Shown: positions 11,620 to 22,997, counted from the stretch's first letter. The stretch: DNA of 64,000 nt from Branchiostoma floridae (GCF_000003815.2 NC_049984.1:25865330-25929329); one strand, 5' to 3'. Notes: generated by a model from the sequence alone, not told the origin. Numbers and translations: made by a program.

Positions 11620-11810
11620 TCAAAGTCGTGAACGTCTAAATTTCACATGCCAATGGCTAGACCTTATTCTCAGATCCATTTGATATCCTTTCTTTTGACG
11701 GTCCAATCTAAAAGTTTCATTTTCCCTCATGAAATCAACCCGTCCATCATCAAATAAGCTTTTTGTGTCAACGTCAGGTTCTGCAGCGGCTGCATTACCA
11801 TCGACGGCAT
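11620..11810 (-). CDS. possible terminal exon, unknown protein
   Basis: After an acceptor-like atttatttgttaag, one frame is open for 63 codons to TGA at 11620. It is protein-like: an acidic start (AEPDVDTKSLFDDGRVDF) then a basic end (SHWHVKFRRSRL). A neighbouring minus-strand frame at 11872-12000 (ETYKCPFCKSVLYLL, followed by a strong donor gtaagtcg) could be upstream, but its phase does not fit this longer frame. Family unknown. It lies between broken transposase pieces, so it may belong to one of them. Confidence 0.35.
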
Positions 11811-12692
11811 CTTAACAAATAAATACGTTAGCGGCTACTACCGTGATCAATGAAAGACGACTTACAAAAAGAAACGAGAAGATGTGTTCACAGTTAGTTA
11901 TGACAAGCAGGTATAGGACGGATTTGCAAAAAGGACACTTGTAAGTCTCAGACTTAACACATACTGAAAACGTATCTTCATCAAATGGATGATCCTCCAA
12001 GTCATCTTGGAGTTTTAATGTGTAGTCAAATTAGCTGCACAGACATCTTTAGAGGGATAAGACGCCCCAGGTCCAGCACAGCACTATTGACTGTTCAATA
12101 GACTTGGATGTACCCGGGGTAGGCAATGCAGTGGCTTTCTTTGTTTTAGATTTGCTGACCTGCATATTTTTTAACTGCCACCATTTGATACTTGTTCAGC
12201 TTTCTTACATAATTTGCAGGACAACTTATGGTTCTTAGGGGTGTTAACATATGATTCACCACACGGTACAGTTTTATCTGCCCCTGTATGTGTCTTGGTC
12301 TCTGCTGTAAAACAAATGTACATATGTCTTAAGGCTCAGCATAGGACATTAAGGACAAATTACAGATGTAGGTAGAGGCAAAGAAAATCACTTAACAATT
12401 TGTATACAAGTGCCAGATATCCTTACTTAGGATAGCACTTTATGATAATGGCTTTGTTCAGTGCTTGATGAATCCCGACTCTGTGAAATAAACTCCCATT
12501 AGGAGTTTGAAGAACTGCTCTAGGGTCTTCGCCTCATTCTTTTACCTGTGCCAGAATGTGGGGGTATGTCACAACTCCTTCTGGACCTCTCTGAGGCACT
12601 TGGGGCTGTCCAGCCTGTCATGTAAAATGTATCCTCTTGAGATTGAATTAAAAAAATGTATCCAAATTTGTTCCTGGTTAATTTTTGAGTGT

Positions 12693-12993
12693 CTAAGCTG
12701 ATTTCAAGATGACCAAGATGAAACACTGCCGGACGAAAAGCGATATCCAGTCAAAGAAGGTATCCCAATTATTCTCAGCCACAGGAAGAAGCTCTCGTTT
12801 CAATTCTTCTAGTTCTTGATTGAAGACGGAGGATTGGTAGCACCTCTGACATGGTGCTGGTGAAAGGCGCAACAATCTGTGCCGTTTTCTCAGCGATTTT
12901 GCGGGAACATGCATGTTTGGTAGTGATGTTCTGCAGTGTCCAAGCATAATTCCCGCTACTCTCAGTTGACACAATGTTGATCGTCCGTTTCAA
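12693..12993 (-). pseudogene. degraded copy of the transposase-like gene at 42.2-43.4 kb
   Basis: Two overlapping frames together match the middle of the 42.7-43.4 kb product. One reads AEKTAQIVAPFTST where the better copy has AKKTAQIVTSFTTT. The other reads VFNQELEELKRELLPVAENN where the better copy has LFNEQLQDMRRELLPVVEDN. A frameshift of one base separates the two parts, and no full frame remains. The protein level match shows that the family is repeated within the window. Confidence 0.7.
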
Positions 12994-13269
12994 GTAGTTG
13001 GCACTATCTTAAATATGGTCTGCCCATGCGCCTTTTTGTGAAATCAAGGAGGTTATGTAGGACCTCATTGGTGACATGTTGCATAGGCAGTCATCTAAGC
13101 TGATTCAATTTATGTAACATTTTGATCTTAGAACTTTAAAAAAGTATTAGTTATACACAGTGATATAAAATATATCAAATATACTTACAAGGAATGTCAA
13201 AATTCAGAAACAGCAGAATCCTCGAAGCCAAAGGAATTTTAAAGAACTTCAATATCTTCAAAGTCTTAC

Positions 13270-13389
13270 CCAGTCCTTGATGGCAAGATGGCTCTGTATG
13301 GTGTACTGGCTGTTGCCAAACACGATCCTCTTATCGTGGTACTGGAGCAGGCTGTTGTTGAATGATTCAACATAGTGGGTGTCGACCCA
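13270..13389 (-). CDS. transposase-like exon with VESFNN/KRI motif
   Basis: An exact 40-codon exon lies between acceptor cttatattccag and donor gtaag, phase 0 at both ends. It encodes THYVESFNNSLLQYHDKRI and then FGNSQYTIQSHLAIKDW. The VESFNN...KRIxFGxxxYxxRxxLAxxDW pattern is one I recognise from a large, poorly described group of transposase-like invertebrate and fish proteins. The adjacent 5' piece (13571-13711) belongs to the same pattern. The usual continuation after DW (NENV) is not seen. Confidence 0.65.
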
Positions 13390-13570
13390 CTGGAATATAA
13401 GACAAATATTACACTCTTGGATGTAGTGTACCATTTACTTTTTCCTTCTTCCCTTCAATTATTTTATCATGGATTTATATGTTTGTATGTATTCGTATGC
13501 TCACATGTTATCGATGTAAAATTAAAAATTAACTTATGTGTACATAGTCCAGAAGATGTTCATATATCGC

Positions 13571-13711
13571 AGTTTTGTGGATCCACTGTCAGCTGCTGTG
13601 CTGCTACCGGGTCCCTGATTGTGGTTCGGAATGGCTCAAAGTTAGGGTCCGTCTTGCATCGGGCCCCCGGAAGTCATTGCCATTCCACACAAAGCAGTCT
13701 CTGTGGTCATC
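13571..13711 (-). pseudogene. preceding exon of the same transposase, frameshifted
   Basis: After acceptor catttttcag the frame reads DDHRDCFVWNGNDFRG. After a shift within ggcccgatgcaag a second frame reads CKTDPNFEPFRTTIRDP. In the family as I remember it, a CxxDPNYE-type motif directly precedes the VESFNN block, so both parts belong together and the copy is broken by an indel. Confidence 0.55.
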
Positions 13712-14159
13712 CTGAAAAATGATGTTGGTGGGAATAATAGAAATGAATCTTCAAGTACCAATTCACTCACTGTAGCTGTAGAGAGATAATATTTCACTGA
13801 TCATGACGGGACACCGGCAAGGTGTACGATATACATGTTCATTATACCTTAGAGAGTGACAATCATTCTTTTCTACATGTACAGTGAACTATGACTCTAT
13901 GAACATAAAGTTGAAACATCCCTAGTCTCCTTAACTGGTAGTGCCTGACAATGTCCAGACGAGACCGCAGTAGGTCTGGGTTACCATCATGGACCAGTAG
14001 AAGTGAGTCTTTATACCTGCACCTGCAATATAACTTTGATTCCGTTGAAATATGGCATGATAGAACAATCCTGACCATGATAGAACGCGTATCCACAAAC
14101 GTGTGGCAGACAGCTCAGGATGCCAGGTGATTCCTCTATTGTTTGGTTTCCCCTTTGAA

Positions 14160-14530
14160 ACCTTGACAAATGATTTTGCCAAGTTCTTGGTAGCTAAAGG
14201 GACAATAGAATGGTTCCATACCTCAGTAACATCACTGAGAAATTGCAAACGAAGTAAGGAATACCATGCGAATGGATAGGAGGGGTACGTTTCCTTGAAA
14301 AACAAACTTCTTCAGATTTGGATGGATTGAGCTCCATTAACCATTTTTTGGTCCAAGATAGAATTTTTTGGAGATCGGAATTAAGTCTCAGAGATGTGAG
14401 AGTATGGTTTTCGACAATATCAATCAGTGAACTATCATCCGCAAAGAGAAAAGGTTGGGTTGACATGTCTTCCACCTTGTCATTAATATAAATGAGAAAA
14501 AGCCGTCTTCCAGGTACACAGTAATCGGCG
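14160..14530 (-). pseudogene. LINE reverse transcriptase fragment (FADD box)
   Basis: The frame reads FLIYINDKVEDM, then FLFADDSSLID, which is the catalytic FADD box of non-LTR reverse transcriptases, and goes on to LQKILSWTKKWLMELNPSKS, the thumb-side helix usual in CR1/L2/Jockey-like LINEs. The GxxLGPLLF motif is decayed (PGRRLFLIYIN). The copy is truncated on both sides. Confidence 0.75.
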
Positions 14531-14580
14531 GTTTTCCCCAGCCACGTCGCAACTCTCTTGCAACAATCTTTAGCCCTTAC

Positions 14581-14807
14581 TTGTTCTCCCGCAAATGTCT
14601 ACGAAGTGTCCTGCTAGAAACGGGTTTACCCGTGGAACCATACTTTGTTACACAGTTAGTGCAGTATTGGCCACTTTTCACTTTGCCTTGGTACTGGTTG
14701 CCTTGGCCCCACCCGCTACTTCGCAACGCACATGGCGTCAACGGCTGGTTATCATTTTTCGCCTGAAGGTGTTGTCGCCCACTCTGTTGGTTTTCACTGC
14801 TATCCAT
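14581..14807 (-). CDS. first coding exon with a Cys-x2-Cys...His zinc-finger-like end
   Basis: ATG at 14807 opens 75 codons ending in a strong donor (gtaaggg). The product starts MDSSENQQSGRQ and ends with a motif YCTNCVTKYGSTG, then RTLRRHLRE. The C-x2-C...SxRTxRRH layout is like the N-terminal zinc-binding stretches that precede many transposase domains, so this may be the first exon of a mobile-element protein. The next exon was not found: a LINE fragment sits immediately downstream. Confidence 0.5.
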
Positions 14808-14823
14808 TCTGTTGAAACATAAA

Positions 14824-17059
14824 ACAATGCGGTAAGTATGGCTGTAATGTCTACTTTCTTTATCGTAAGAGTCGATGCGGATGATAAGACTATCTTGACA
14901 GTGTTCTAGACTACTCTGTTATTTTGAAGATATTTCGTCCCAGTCTTTCAGCTTTGCACATCATTTAAAATTTCCAACTGAAAACACAGGTGTCTTTCCG
15001 CAATCACATCACCATTTCGTAGTTCCAGCGTATGCTAAAGAATTCGCCACTGCACCACTTTAACTCTGGAGATATACGTGGCAAAATTGACGGGCATCAC
15101 ATGGAACCTAGTTTCTCAGCATTCGTTTTCAACAAAGATCCGAAAGCCAGCAACACAATTCATGGCTTGTCACACATTTACCAAAGAAATATTTACCACG
15201 TGGGTCCAGTCAAAATGCCGTCCCCGTTCTAGCAGCATCCATGATGCCACATTTGAGCTCATACTTACCTACAACATGAGTCAGCTTCCTCATGTTGCTG
15301 GTCCGTTGCTAGGCTATTCTTCTCGTTGCTATGCTAATAGGCCACACCCACTGGCGGGTATGAAGTGCCGCACGGCATATATACAGAAAGCAGCAGAAGT
15401 ATTTCCCAAGATAACGATCGATAAGTTAATGATATAAATTAACAAAAGTACATACATGAAAAATAAAAATGTCAGCCTTGAAACGACGTAAAACTCAAAA
15501 AGTGTCAGTGCAATACAGTGCTCAAAATCCGTACCTTCACGGGACGTGCCAAAAGTCACTTTCGGTCGCTGAACTCTGAACTCCACCGACTTTTTTTTTC
15601 TCATTTACGTTGGAATCAAACGTTTATACCCTTATCTAAGCTCAAACTTTCTTAAATCAATTTCTATTGTGTAGTTTTTTTATGTACTTGTAATTTCTTG
15701 ACAGTGACTGTAAGGTTTGTGCCAATTACAAAAAGATTTGAAACAGTGCTACTATCTTTGGAATTTGGCTCTTTAAACTTGCCGGTATCTTTGTCATGGG
15801 TCAGAAAGTCAACCTTTAGTACATATTTGTGACCTTCATTTTTATATAAAGCATATTTTTAATCACTGATGCATTCGTACAGCCTGCACACATCGCTTTT
15901 CTGTATTTTTTCAAGTCGGCCATCTCACCACTTAACAGGTCTGTTTTTCTTGTAAGCTACAAAAAGAGCTTCCTGCTCGACATCGTCAAGCTGTATGATC
16001 TGACTCTGAGGTGTGTTAGAATTCTGCCTTTTGCCCCCTGCTTTCTTTCTCAGAGGGTTGGTTATTAGTATTAGACTGTTAATTAACATGTCGCAACATA
16101 TTCCACTCCACAGGCACGCTGCGGTCTTCTGTTTGATCTCTTTGTTGTTTTGCTATTTCGGCCAGAGACATCCCGGCATGTTTTGATCTTCTCTTTACCG
16201 AGGCGATCTTTTGGAAGACTGATTTTCCGGTAACACCGTCCTGACAGCCTGAACGGAATTCTTCCCGGGAAAGGTTGCCGAGTCTGTCTAGTCTTTCCCT
16301 TCTTGAAGGCTTGAACTGTGACCTTTGTTTCAAATGTTCACGATCGTTGTTGTATAACGAGCATGGAGCTCATTGCGCCGGTGTCCAGTCTCCAGCCCTC
16401 GGTTTCCACGTCCCTGCCGTCCCAGTCGGCGACTATGTTTGAGTTTTTACATGGTCTCTGCAGCCATGCTTGGACGGACGGGACAGGATGGTTTCAAGAA
16501 GTTGGACATGGACCTCCAAACATCTCCATGCTTCATCTATGCAATGCAATGCAATATTGGATATACGGAGTTTATCTTCTCCTATGTCACGTAGTCTCTG
16601 CTGAATAACTAACAACTTCAGGATCACTCCATCATCGATGATTGTCATTGTCAGATCAGGATGTCAATCATTGCATAATATGGTGGCCAGTTGTTGCCAG
16701 ACGGTAAAACTATTTGTTAACACGTGAAACTAGCGAATTCGCTTATCCAGTAACTCTCTCTGGACTTTGCTATTACATAGTTTTTCCCCATGTGGTTTGT
16801 CCTTGTTTCCCCAATGTCCATCGTTACAGCTTCCTAAAACTCCTGCCTCCACGAGTCCCATACCTGAATCCTTCTATCAGTCTCAAGATGTCGTCTACCA
16901 CAGGCTCGTGGAAGGTGTTCATATTTTGCGGTGCCTTTGGTCCTTATGACAAATGATAATCAAAGAACACAAAAATATTAGTATGTATGGTCACATATGT
17001 ACTCATTCTCAATGCAAAATATGCAGGTATATATGATGTTACATACGGAAAAATGCGTT
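14824..17059. other. stretch with only weak exon candidates
   Basis: Minus-strand frames at 16079-16333 (basic; CQDGVTGKSVFQKIASVKRR) and 16433-16648 (helical; LRDIGEDKLRISNIALH) look protein-like but have no domain and no confident splice sites. A minus-strand ATG at 15604 starts a basic peptide with a gtacgg donor-like site after about 25 codons. I see nothing else. Confidence 0.35.
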
Positions 17060-17169
17060 ATCAGTGATACGCTATAAAAATTGAGGCTAGGCAGTACGAA
17101 AGAAGAAGAAGAATGGTGATTTTACTAGTCTTCCAAATCCTTTCCTCTGAGTCCCCTTCTTTATCTTTG

Positions 17170-17530
17170 CAGCTTCTACACTCCCGATGCACTGCATGTG
17201 CTGTTTGGTCTTGATTTTTCCCCCAAAGTTCACACATGCCACCTAAGAACACGTTGAGCTCAGTGTAGAAGTGGCAGGTTTTTCGGTCACCGCCGCTCTT
17301 ATTGTTGTTTTTGACGGCCTTATTGAACGCAGGCTTCAGGTCACCAATTTTCCTTCTGATCTGACCTGCTGTACGATCTCCATAGCCGGCCTCCCCCATC
17401 AGCCGTTTCATGTTTAAATATACCATCTTGGTCCTGGATCCCTCCAGCTTCTTTTGTCTTTTGAATCTCCGCCTGCCCCCAGATGCAGATTAGGTACCTG
17501 GTTTCGGGGATGCTCTACAAAGAGCGTCCA
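17170..17530 (-). pseudogene. Myb/SANT-like (trihelix/MADF type) DNA-binding domain, frameshifted
   Basis: The 5' part in one frame reads IPETRYLICIWGQAEIQ (expected WT..ET..L..IWG...IQ). After one indel near 17465 a second frame gives KKLEGSRTKMVYLNMKRLM, GYGDRTAGQIRRKIGDLK, then NNNKSGGDRKTCHFYTEL. The LEG..R...VY, GYxRTxxQxRxKIxxLK and NNNKSG..RKTCxFYxEL blocks are the hallmarks of the Myb/SANT-like domain found in the accessory protein of PIF/Harbinger transposons and in domesticated relatives. The downstream sequence is charged, then ends. Confidence 0.75.
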
Positions 17531-17712
17531 GCGCTTTCTTTCCTTCCTGCCATATTTCTTTCTCGTGGTATGTGCTAATATTAGCGCGCGCTTTATGCTA
17601 ATCGCTGAACCCTGACCTCCCGCTAACGTTCTGCCTTGGGATGGAATATAGAAAACTGGCCGGAAACAAACATCATAGAGTCTAGTACCGCTCATGGCGG
17701 TGGGCCAGCACG

Positions 17713-18117
17713 TTACCACACTCGTGTCAAAACGTGTGGCGCCGCACATTTTACAGACAACAAGTCTCTTCTTGATATGGGTCTGTCGTGAATCTGCGCG
17801 CGCGATGGTGTACATGAGATGTCTTCTGTCCTATCTGCTGCCTGCTGTGCCCTATCCACATCTTTGTTAAAGTTCAAGATCCCCGCCGGGTGGTCAGACG
17901 CCTTGTTGGACTTTGGGGTTCGGTTTCCTTGGGCACGACGCACCTCGCTGCCGAACAGCTTCCTCCGCTTGACGCGCGGGGTGTTGGTGCAGCTTGGGGT
18001 CGGCCCGATCTCCGCGTCCCTGCCTTTAGGTGAGGCGAACAGGCGCCTGACGGGTTCTTCTGCCGCCGGTGTGCTCTCAGCCTGCTCGCTGATTTCCTTA
18101 TGAAGAGTCGTGGCAAC
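17713..18117 (-). CDS. basic, Pro/Ser-containing exon, unknown protein
   Basis: Acceptor tttttcatctgcag opens a frame of 135 codons. The sequence is low in order: STPAAEEPVRRLFASPKG, then TPRVKRRKLFGSEVRRAQG, a likely nuclear localisation stretch. This is typical of the flexible N-terminal region of transposase-like proteins, and the Myb/SANT piece lies just downstream on the same strand, but I could not join them by phase. G/C-rich compared with its surroundings. Confidence 0.4.
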   Translation of the reverse strand, partial: VATTLHKEISEQAESTPAAEEPVRRLFASPKGRDAEIGPTPSCTNTPRVKRRKLFGSEVRRAQGNRTPKSNKASDHPAGILNFNKDVDRAQQAADRTEDISCTPSRAQIHDRPISRRDLLSVKCAAPHVLTRVW

Positions 18118-18649
18118 CTGCAGATGAAAAACAAAGCTGTCGACAGTAATCAATGTCAATTCACGAACTGGTTATTGAAATGGATAAAATAAAAAAGCTT
18201 AAGTTTTAAAGTTCTTGTGCTAAGAGCTTAACAACTGATTTTTTCCATTTAAAAAGAAGCCAATTCCCACCTACCCACCTTAATCTATTTAGGACTGAAA
18301 ATGGAAACAACCTATTTTTTGCTAGGTCTAATACAATTGATTGAATTGACAATTTGACTCTTAGGGATACTTGGCATAGTGTATAGCTTTTAGTAAGTCT
18401 GTTTTGTCCTTTGAAGCGATGTAGCACTCACCGAGGTAGCCCCTCACCGAGGTAGCCCCTTACATCTAAAGTTATGACACAGCAAGTCATGTGAAACAGA
18501 CGAATTTGCCTACATGTTATATATAGCACAATACATTTATTCCATTAGAGAATGTATTGTTTCAGGTTGATATCTTTTAACTCAGCACCCAGACCACTGG
18601 CTGGAAAGTAATATTAATGGGGTTGAAAACAATCACATTAGAAAATGTT

Positions 18650-19012
18650 ACATTTATCATGTAGGGTGAAGGAGCCAGCGACAACCAGGAAAAGCTTACC
18701 CTTTTCGATAATCGAATAGCTTCTGGATGACTTTTGGCTCATTTTCGATGGTAAGCACTCCTCTATGCGTTGAAAAGTAGCCTCGGATAATGTTAACATT
18801 ATTTTGGACTTTCCCGTCGCTTGTGGCTCTTCAACCACACACAGTCGGTGGGCTTGATCCACAGGTCGTCTTTCCTTACTTGCCATTCAAACTTCTGTCG
18901 CGCTTGTTGCCTGAATCGGACACAGTACTCTCCATCGTCTACATCCTCAAAACTCTGACGTACCAATTCATAGCCTGCTGCCACATAGTCATTTGGATAG
19001 TCACAGTTGCCT
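18650..19012 (-). pseudogene. frameshifted exon of an unknown, transposon-like gene
   Basis: One frame reads YPNDYVAAGYELVRQSFED, VRFRQQARQKFEWQVRKDDL, then WIKPTDCV. A shift of one base near 18840 moves to a second frame reading EEPQATGKSKIMLTLSEATF, then QRIEECLPSKM. The two are continuous in sense. I do not recognise the domain with confidence. An indel in the genome or the assembly broke the frame. Confidence 0.45.
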
Positions 19013-19059
19013 CAGATCAACAGGAAGCAATCAACTTTGTGTGCTATTTAGCTTGATGT

Positions 19060-20230
19060 AACAAATCCTTGATTGGGCACGAGAGAAATAGGTCTCGTTA
19101 GAATTATGCTGATACAATAAAGAAACTGTCCTTTACTTGATTGTTTATACTGTTGTACAACTGTACATTGCATGTAGTACACAAACACTTGTATTGTAGC
19201 GTCAAAATAAAACATGAGTCGTATCTCAACAACAACTGCCATCCCAGTCCCCTCCATAGCCATATTCAGGTCATCTTTCAGAGCCCTCATCTTCGCATCC
19301 ATCTCCACTCCGCACGGCAGAATTCGAACTGGAATTGCCTAAGATTTCACGCCGCGTTGATCGTCACTTATCATGGGCAGCTACACAATACAACATAACT
19401 AACGTCTTAGAGTCTCTAGTTTTCCTCTACGGTTCACAGTCAGTCTGCCATCTGAGTGTAGATTGCATCTATGTGTTCTTCTTTAAGAACAGCAAAATAT
19501 TGACATTAATTGGGTCAAGGCATGCTCTCTCGCAATGCTTAAACACCCGCTCACTGGGGACACTTGTACCTGGTACAATCAGGTACTTGCGTGCATGTCT
19601 GTTCAACAGGGGAGCTCATCTCGTATAACGTTTCATTTCATGAATGATTCTTTTGCTGATAAATTGCTGTACTTGCAACTGTTAGTCTTTATCGCCGTTA
19701 TCTCTGTCACTCATGCCGTCTGTCATTGGCTATTATAATGTCGGTCACTTTAACCACCTTTGACGTGAGGTCTGGTTGTACTACCCTTCTCGCTGGACGC
19801 AATAAGCTTGTCTCAACCTGGCCCTTTTTGTGTTTTTAGTCGTTTTCCTAAAGGGCTGTGCATAAGCAACATTAGGGTTTTCGCATCCATCAAAATGGCA
19901 GACATAGTAAGAATAACGGACAGAATTTAATAAGATTACAATGTAATAACATTATCACCATGACACCCTGTACAATAAAAAAAAACATTTTAAGAATCTA
20001 AGTGGTTTTGCTTATTATTTACATTTAAAAAATGTCCTCTCCTGCCTTTTTCGTGTTTTAGAAGGTACGTTTATTATTTTTTTTTCAAATTGGAGCTGTT
20101 CAAAGAAGGGAAAAAATTAATTTATAATAATGTTGAAGCCCTACTAAGGTCTGCCCAACATGTGCTTGTTGAAACAAAAGATTGAACATGATACATGTAA
20201 CCAGTCCTGCAAGCCCTCTGTAAGGAAAAG
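19060..20230. other. stretch without recognised genes
   Basis: Frames are short on both strands and no domain or phase-linked splice sites were found. The right part (19970-20130) is A/T-rich. Confidence 0.5.
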
Positions 20231-20236
20231 TGATTT

Positions 20237-20683
20237 TCAACGCAATCTTGATTTAACGTCTTTTTTCCGGTCACGGTACCACATAGACATGATGATAAAT
20301 TGCCAGGAACTGAGGGGAAGAGATATAAGAAACCAAACTCGAATAAATAATAAACAAATTAAGATACTCAAATATTTGCCATGAAATGAAGTAACTGTGA
20401 AGCCTGAGATGTGATTGATGCTCCTGATATCCTCAATGTTCAAGTTCCCGATGCCCTGTAACGTCTGTACCTTTCTACTACGGATGCTGCTTGACCTGGA
20501 AATCGCAACAAGTTCCTGAGTCAAAACCTGGTCAACATGTTTCCAGATGGCTATCTGATTTAGAGTACCCACTTCCCCAAACTGGTCCTTTAGCGCTTCT
20601 ATCACGTCATCCAGTCTGTTGAATTGAACCTGGAGTTGTGCATTGATGTGAAGCAGATGCAGGTCGGTTGGTTGCTGTACAAG
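20237..20683 (-). CDS. exon of unknown protein, coiled-coil-like
   Basis: Acceptor tttatattgaccacag leads into a frame of about 145 codons that starts LVQQPTDLHLLHINAQLQ and continues FNRLDDVIEALKDQF, then HVDQVLTQELVAISRSSSI. Heptad-like spacing of Leu/Ile suggests a helical coil. The Pro-rich exon at 20769-21135 is the likely 5' neighbour. No family is recognised; a transposase N-terminal region is possible. Confidence 0.45.
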   Translation of the reverse strand, partial: LVQQPTDLHLLHINAQLQVQFNRLDDVIEALKDQFGEVGTLNQIAIWKHVDQVLTQELVAISRSSSIRSRKVQTLQGIGNLNIEDIRSINHISGFTVTSFHGKYLSILICLLFIRVWFLISLPLSSWQFIIMSMWYRDRKKDVKSRLR

Positions 20684-20768
20684 CTGTGGTCAATATAAAG
20701 GACGGAAAACTCGTCGTGCAAAACGTCATCTGCGTGAGGAGGGGTGGGTCGTGCAGTTGAAAAGACGA

Positions 20769-21135
20769 CTATATCATCAACGAAATGGACGGTGTGAGTG
20801 TACAGGCGTCGGGGGGGGGGGGGTCTCGTCGGTGACGACCGGCAGGTCGCTGGGCTGGAGCTGAAATGCTGGTTCTGGCGACGCCGAGAGAGATCGGGCG
20901 GATGGAGATAGACGACGGAGAGGCAGATGCGAAATCAGGTGTAGAAACAGGTGAAGGCAGGGGGGAATCAGATGCGTAATCAGAGGTGGGGATAGGTGAA
21001 GGCCGTCGAGAATCCGGTGCGAAGTCAGGTGTAGAAACAGGTGAAGGCAGCGGGGAATCAGATGCGAAATCAGGTGTAGAAGTAGTTGGAGCAAATGGCG
21101 GTGGCGTAGAGTCGGAAGACATGGTCGAAGAAGCC
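20769..21135 (-). CDS. Pro/Ser-rich exon with tandem repeats
   Basis: After acceptor ttgcgctctag and ATG at 21122, the frame encodes about four copies of a unit of 18-20 residues built on STPDFASDSPLPSPV (copies near 20930, 20990, 21045, 21080), followed by a basic Pro-rich tail. At DNA level the 54-60 bp units are 80-95 percent alike, so the array arose by recent unit duplication. A run of twelve G on the plus strand (20812-20823) lies at the 3' end and is a likely frameshift spot. Function unknown; such linkers are disordered. Confidence 0.5.
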
Positions 21136-22116
21136 CTAGAGCGCAAAAGTTAACTTGTCGTTGGTTAAGAATGAACGGCTCACCTGGTGACGAAACACGC
21201 AAGGAATGGGAAAGCACTTGGGTCGAGTCAGAGGTCGCCGTGAGACTGGGTCTGGGGTGTGTTCTCGCGGACTGAAACATATTTAGGGACCGCAGGACTC
21301 TGTTCATAGAGGTTTCCTGGGAATGGCCCGTGGGACCCGGGGGAGGGGTGGGTACCACAGCCGGATGGACGAAATCTGACTGTGACGTGACAACGTGGGA
21401 GAGGAGACAAAGGCCACCGGTGGAGAGACAGTTTACGCGCGACCCCATGAGATTTTGAAATATTTCCGTGCCTTTGTGCATTTATTGCATACAGCACTGC
21501 TGATACACATTTCCTTGCAGCCTGGGAACTTGGTGATGGTTGCGGCTGAAAAAAAGGACTTGCTAGCATTACGTTTTAATTAGGTGGTGATAAACTAATA
21601 TTTTACTGATAAAAAACTATAAATGTATTGGACAATTGCACAATGCTCAACAATGAGAAAAAAATATATACCCTGAAAAGCAGCATTTATTTTGTATGCT
21701 GTTAACATTGTTACCACATATGACATTATACGATAAACTAGTAAAGTTTAGTTGAAGTTATAGCATTGCCTTCTTTGAATTATCAGATACTACTCACAAA
21801 CGATGGCTGCCATAATGTCCTGGTCTAGAACCGCATACTGTCCGGATCCTCCTCCTTTATAATTTGACAATGCCAACACCTCCCTTGTGAAATACACATC
21901 CATCAACTTTTTCAAGTATGTATCAAAAATATACAAGTTTCCTCGGTTAGCCCAGTCTTGCAGTTCCTGCTTGTAAATGATGACAATGACAACCCTCGCG
22001 GTGACTTGGAATCGACTCTATGCCTTGTGCTAAAAATGACAGAAAAAAGGAGACTTATGTGTCAGTTCATAAACTTCATTTCATTTTATTTTATTGGTAT
22101 TGCTTGTTTTTTCCAG

Positions 22117-22254
22117 AAGCGCTCGAAACAGCGACTTCACTCCTCCCTGTGGAAAGAAATGAAGGAATATGACAGATTTTACAGTACATGTGCTGGCAGT
22201 ATTGACAAGATGATGCAGGGAGTAGAAATGTCTCTTCAATTATTCAACAATTAA
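22117..22254 (+). CDS. possible terminal exon, plus strand, helical
   Basis: Acceptor ttgcttgttttttccag precedes KRSKQRLHSSLWKEMKEY, then DKMMQGVEMSLQLFNN and TAA. The polypyrimidine tract is good and the peptide is helical and charged. No partner exon or family is established; helical ends of this kind occur in KDZ-type transposases. Confidence 0.3.
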   Translation, partial: KRSKQRLHSSLWKEMKEYDRFYSTCAGSIDKMMQGVEMSLQLFNN

Positions 22255-22430
22255 ACATCTTGGCAGAAACGTGTGATAAAAGAAATTCATACCACAGAAA
22301 GACAGCAATGGCCGCTCCGAAGGCATGCCAGTCCGAAGGCATCAACATCAAATCTGCAGCATTGCACAAGCTGTAACCAACAACCGTTGCGCTACAAGGC
22401 GAAAGGTAAAAAAAAACAAGGAATGCTAAA

Positions 22431-22486
22431 TTACTGTAAAAGCAGAAACTTTCGTGGTGGTTTAATGTTCGCGTTTTTGCGGTGGC
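22431..22486. repeat. partial MITE of the TACTGTAAATGCA family
   Basis: ttactgtaaaagcagaaact followed by ggtggtttaatgttcgcg shares its start and the GGxGGTTTTAATxTTCGC core with the full copy at 50041-50143. Only one end is present. Confidence 0.5.
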
Positions 22487-22624
22487 CGCTTCACCACCTT
22501 CTCCCACATGTGCTTCCTTCTCTTCCTGACAGTGAGAACAGCAATTATCAGAGGTGGTCGTCTTGCTTCCCAGGGATACCAGTATCGCTGTCCTGATGGC
22601 ACGATGCCACAAACTTCCGTAAGT

Positions 22625-22695
22625 CTTCCTGCGAATACCACAGCTGTAGCCGGCAGCCCAGAACGGCCTGATCTTCCAACTTCCTGCTGAAGCAT
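22625..22695 (-). pseudogene. RecQ-type helicase motif VI fragment
   Basis: The frame reads LQQEVGRSGRSGLPATAVVF, a match to helicase motif VI of RecQ family enzymes (QExGRAGRDGxPxxxxxF), where the second Arg senses ATP. The downstream sequence in the same frame does not continue the family, and no other helicase motif was found nearby, so this is a single displaced exon or a remnant. Confidence 0.55.
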
Positions 22696-22997
22696 AACTT
22701 ACACTAGTATTAGATAAGTTTTTATTGTCACATAATTATTTGTCGTGTTAAATTCAAGTTTTTTTTATTGCATTGTACACAAAATTTGAGAGCTTGACCT
22801 ATATTGAACATAAAATTGTTGCTCTAGTACTGTACATTTGTCAGGACACTGACACGGCTGTTCTATATGGAAGTTGTGCATTTAGGTATTTGTTTTTTAA
22901 GTATATCTGCAACTTTGAAAGCACACGCAAATGTGCAAATGCTGTCGTCAGTCTTTTGACTGTGCCTTTTGACACGAGACAATGTTGCGGCCTGCAG

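Noticed and set aside
20777-21481. 234-codon minus-strand frame
   Set aside because: It is a second reading of the Pro/Ser repeat exon in another frame, rich in Leu/His/Pro. The frame with STPDF units and the acceptor at 21136 is the better reading.
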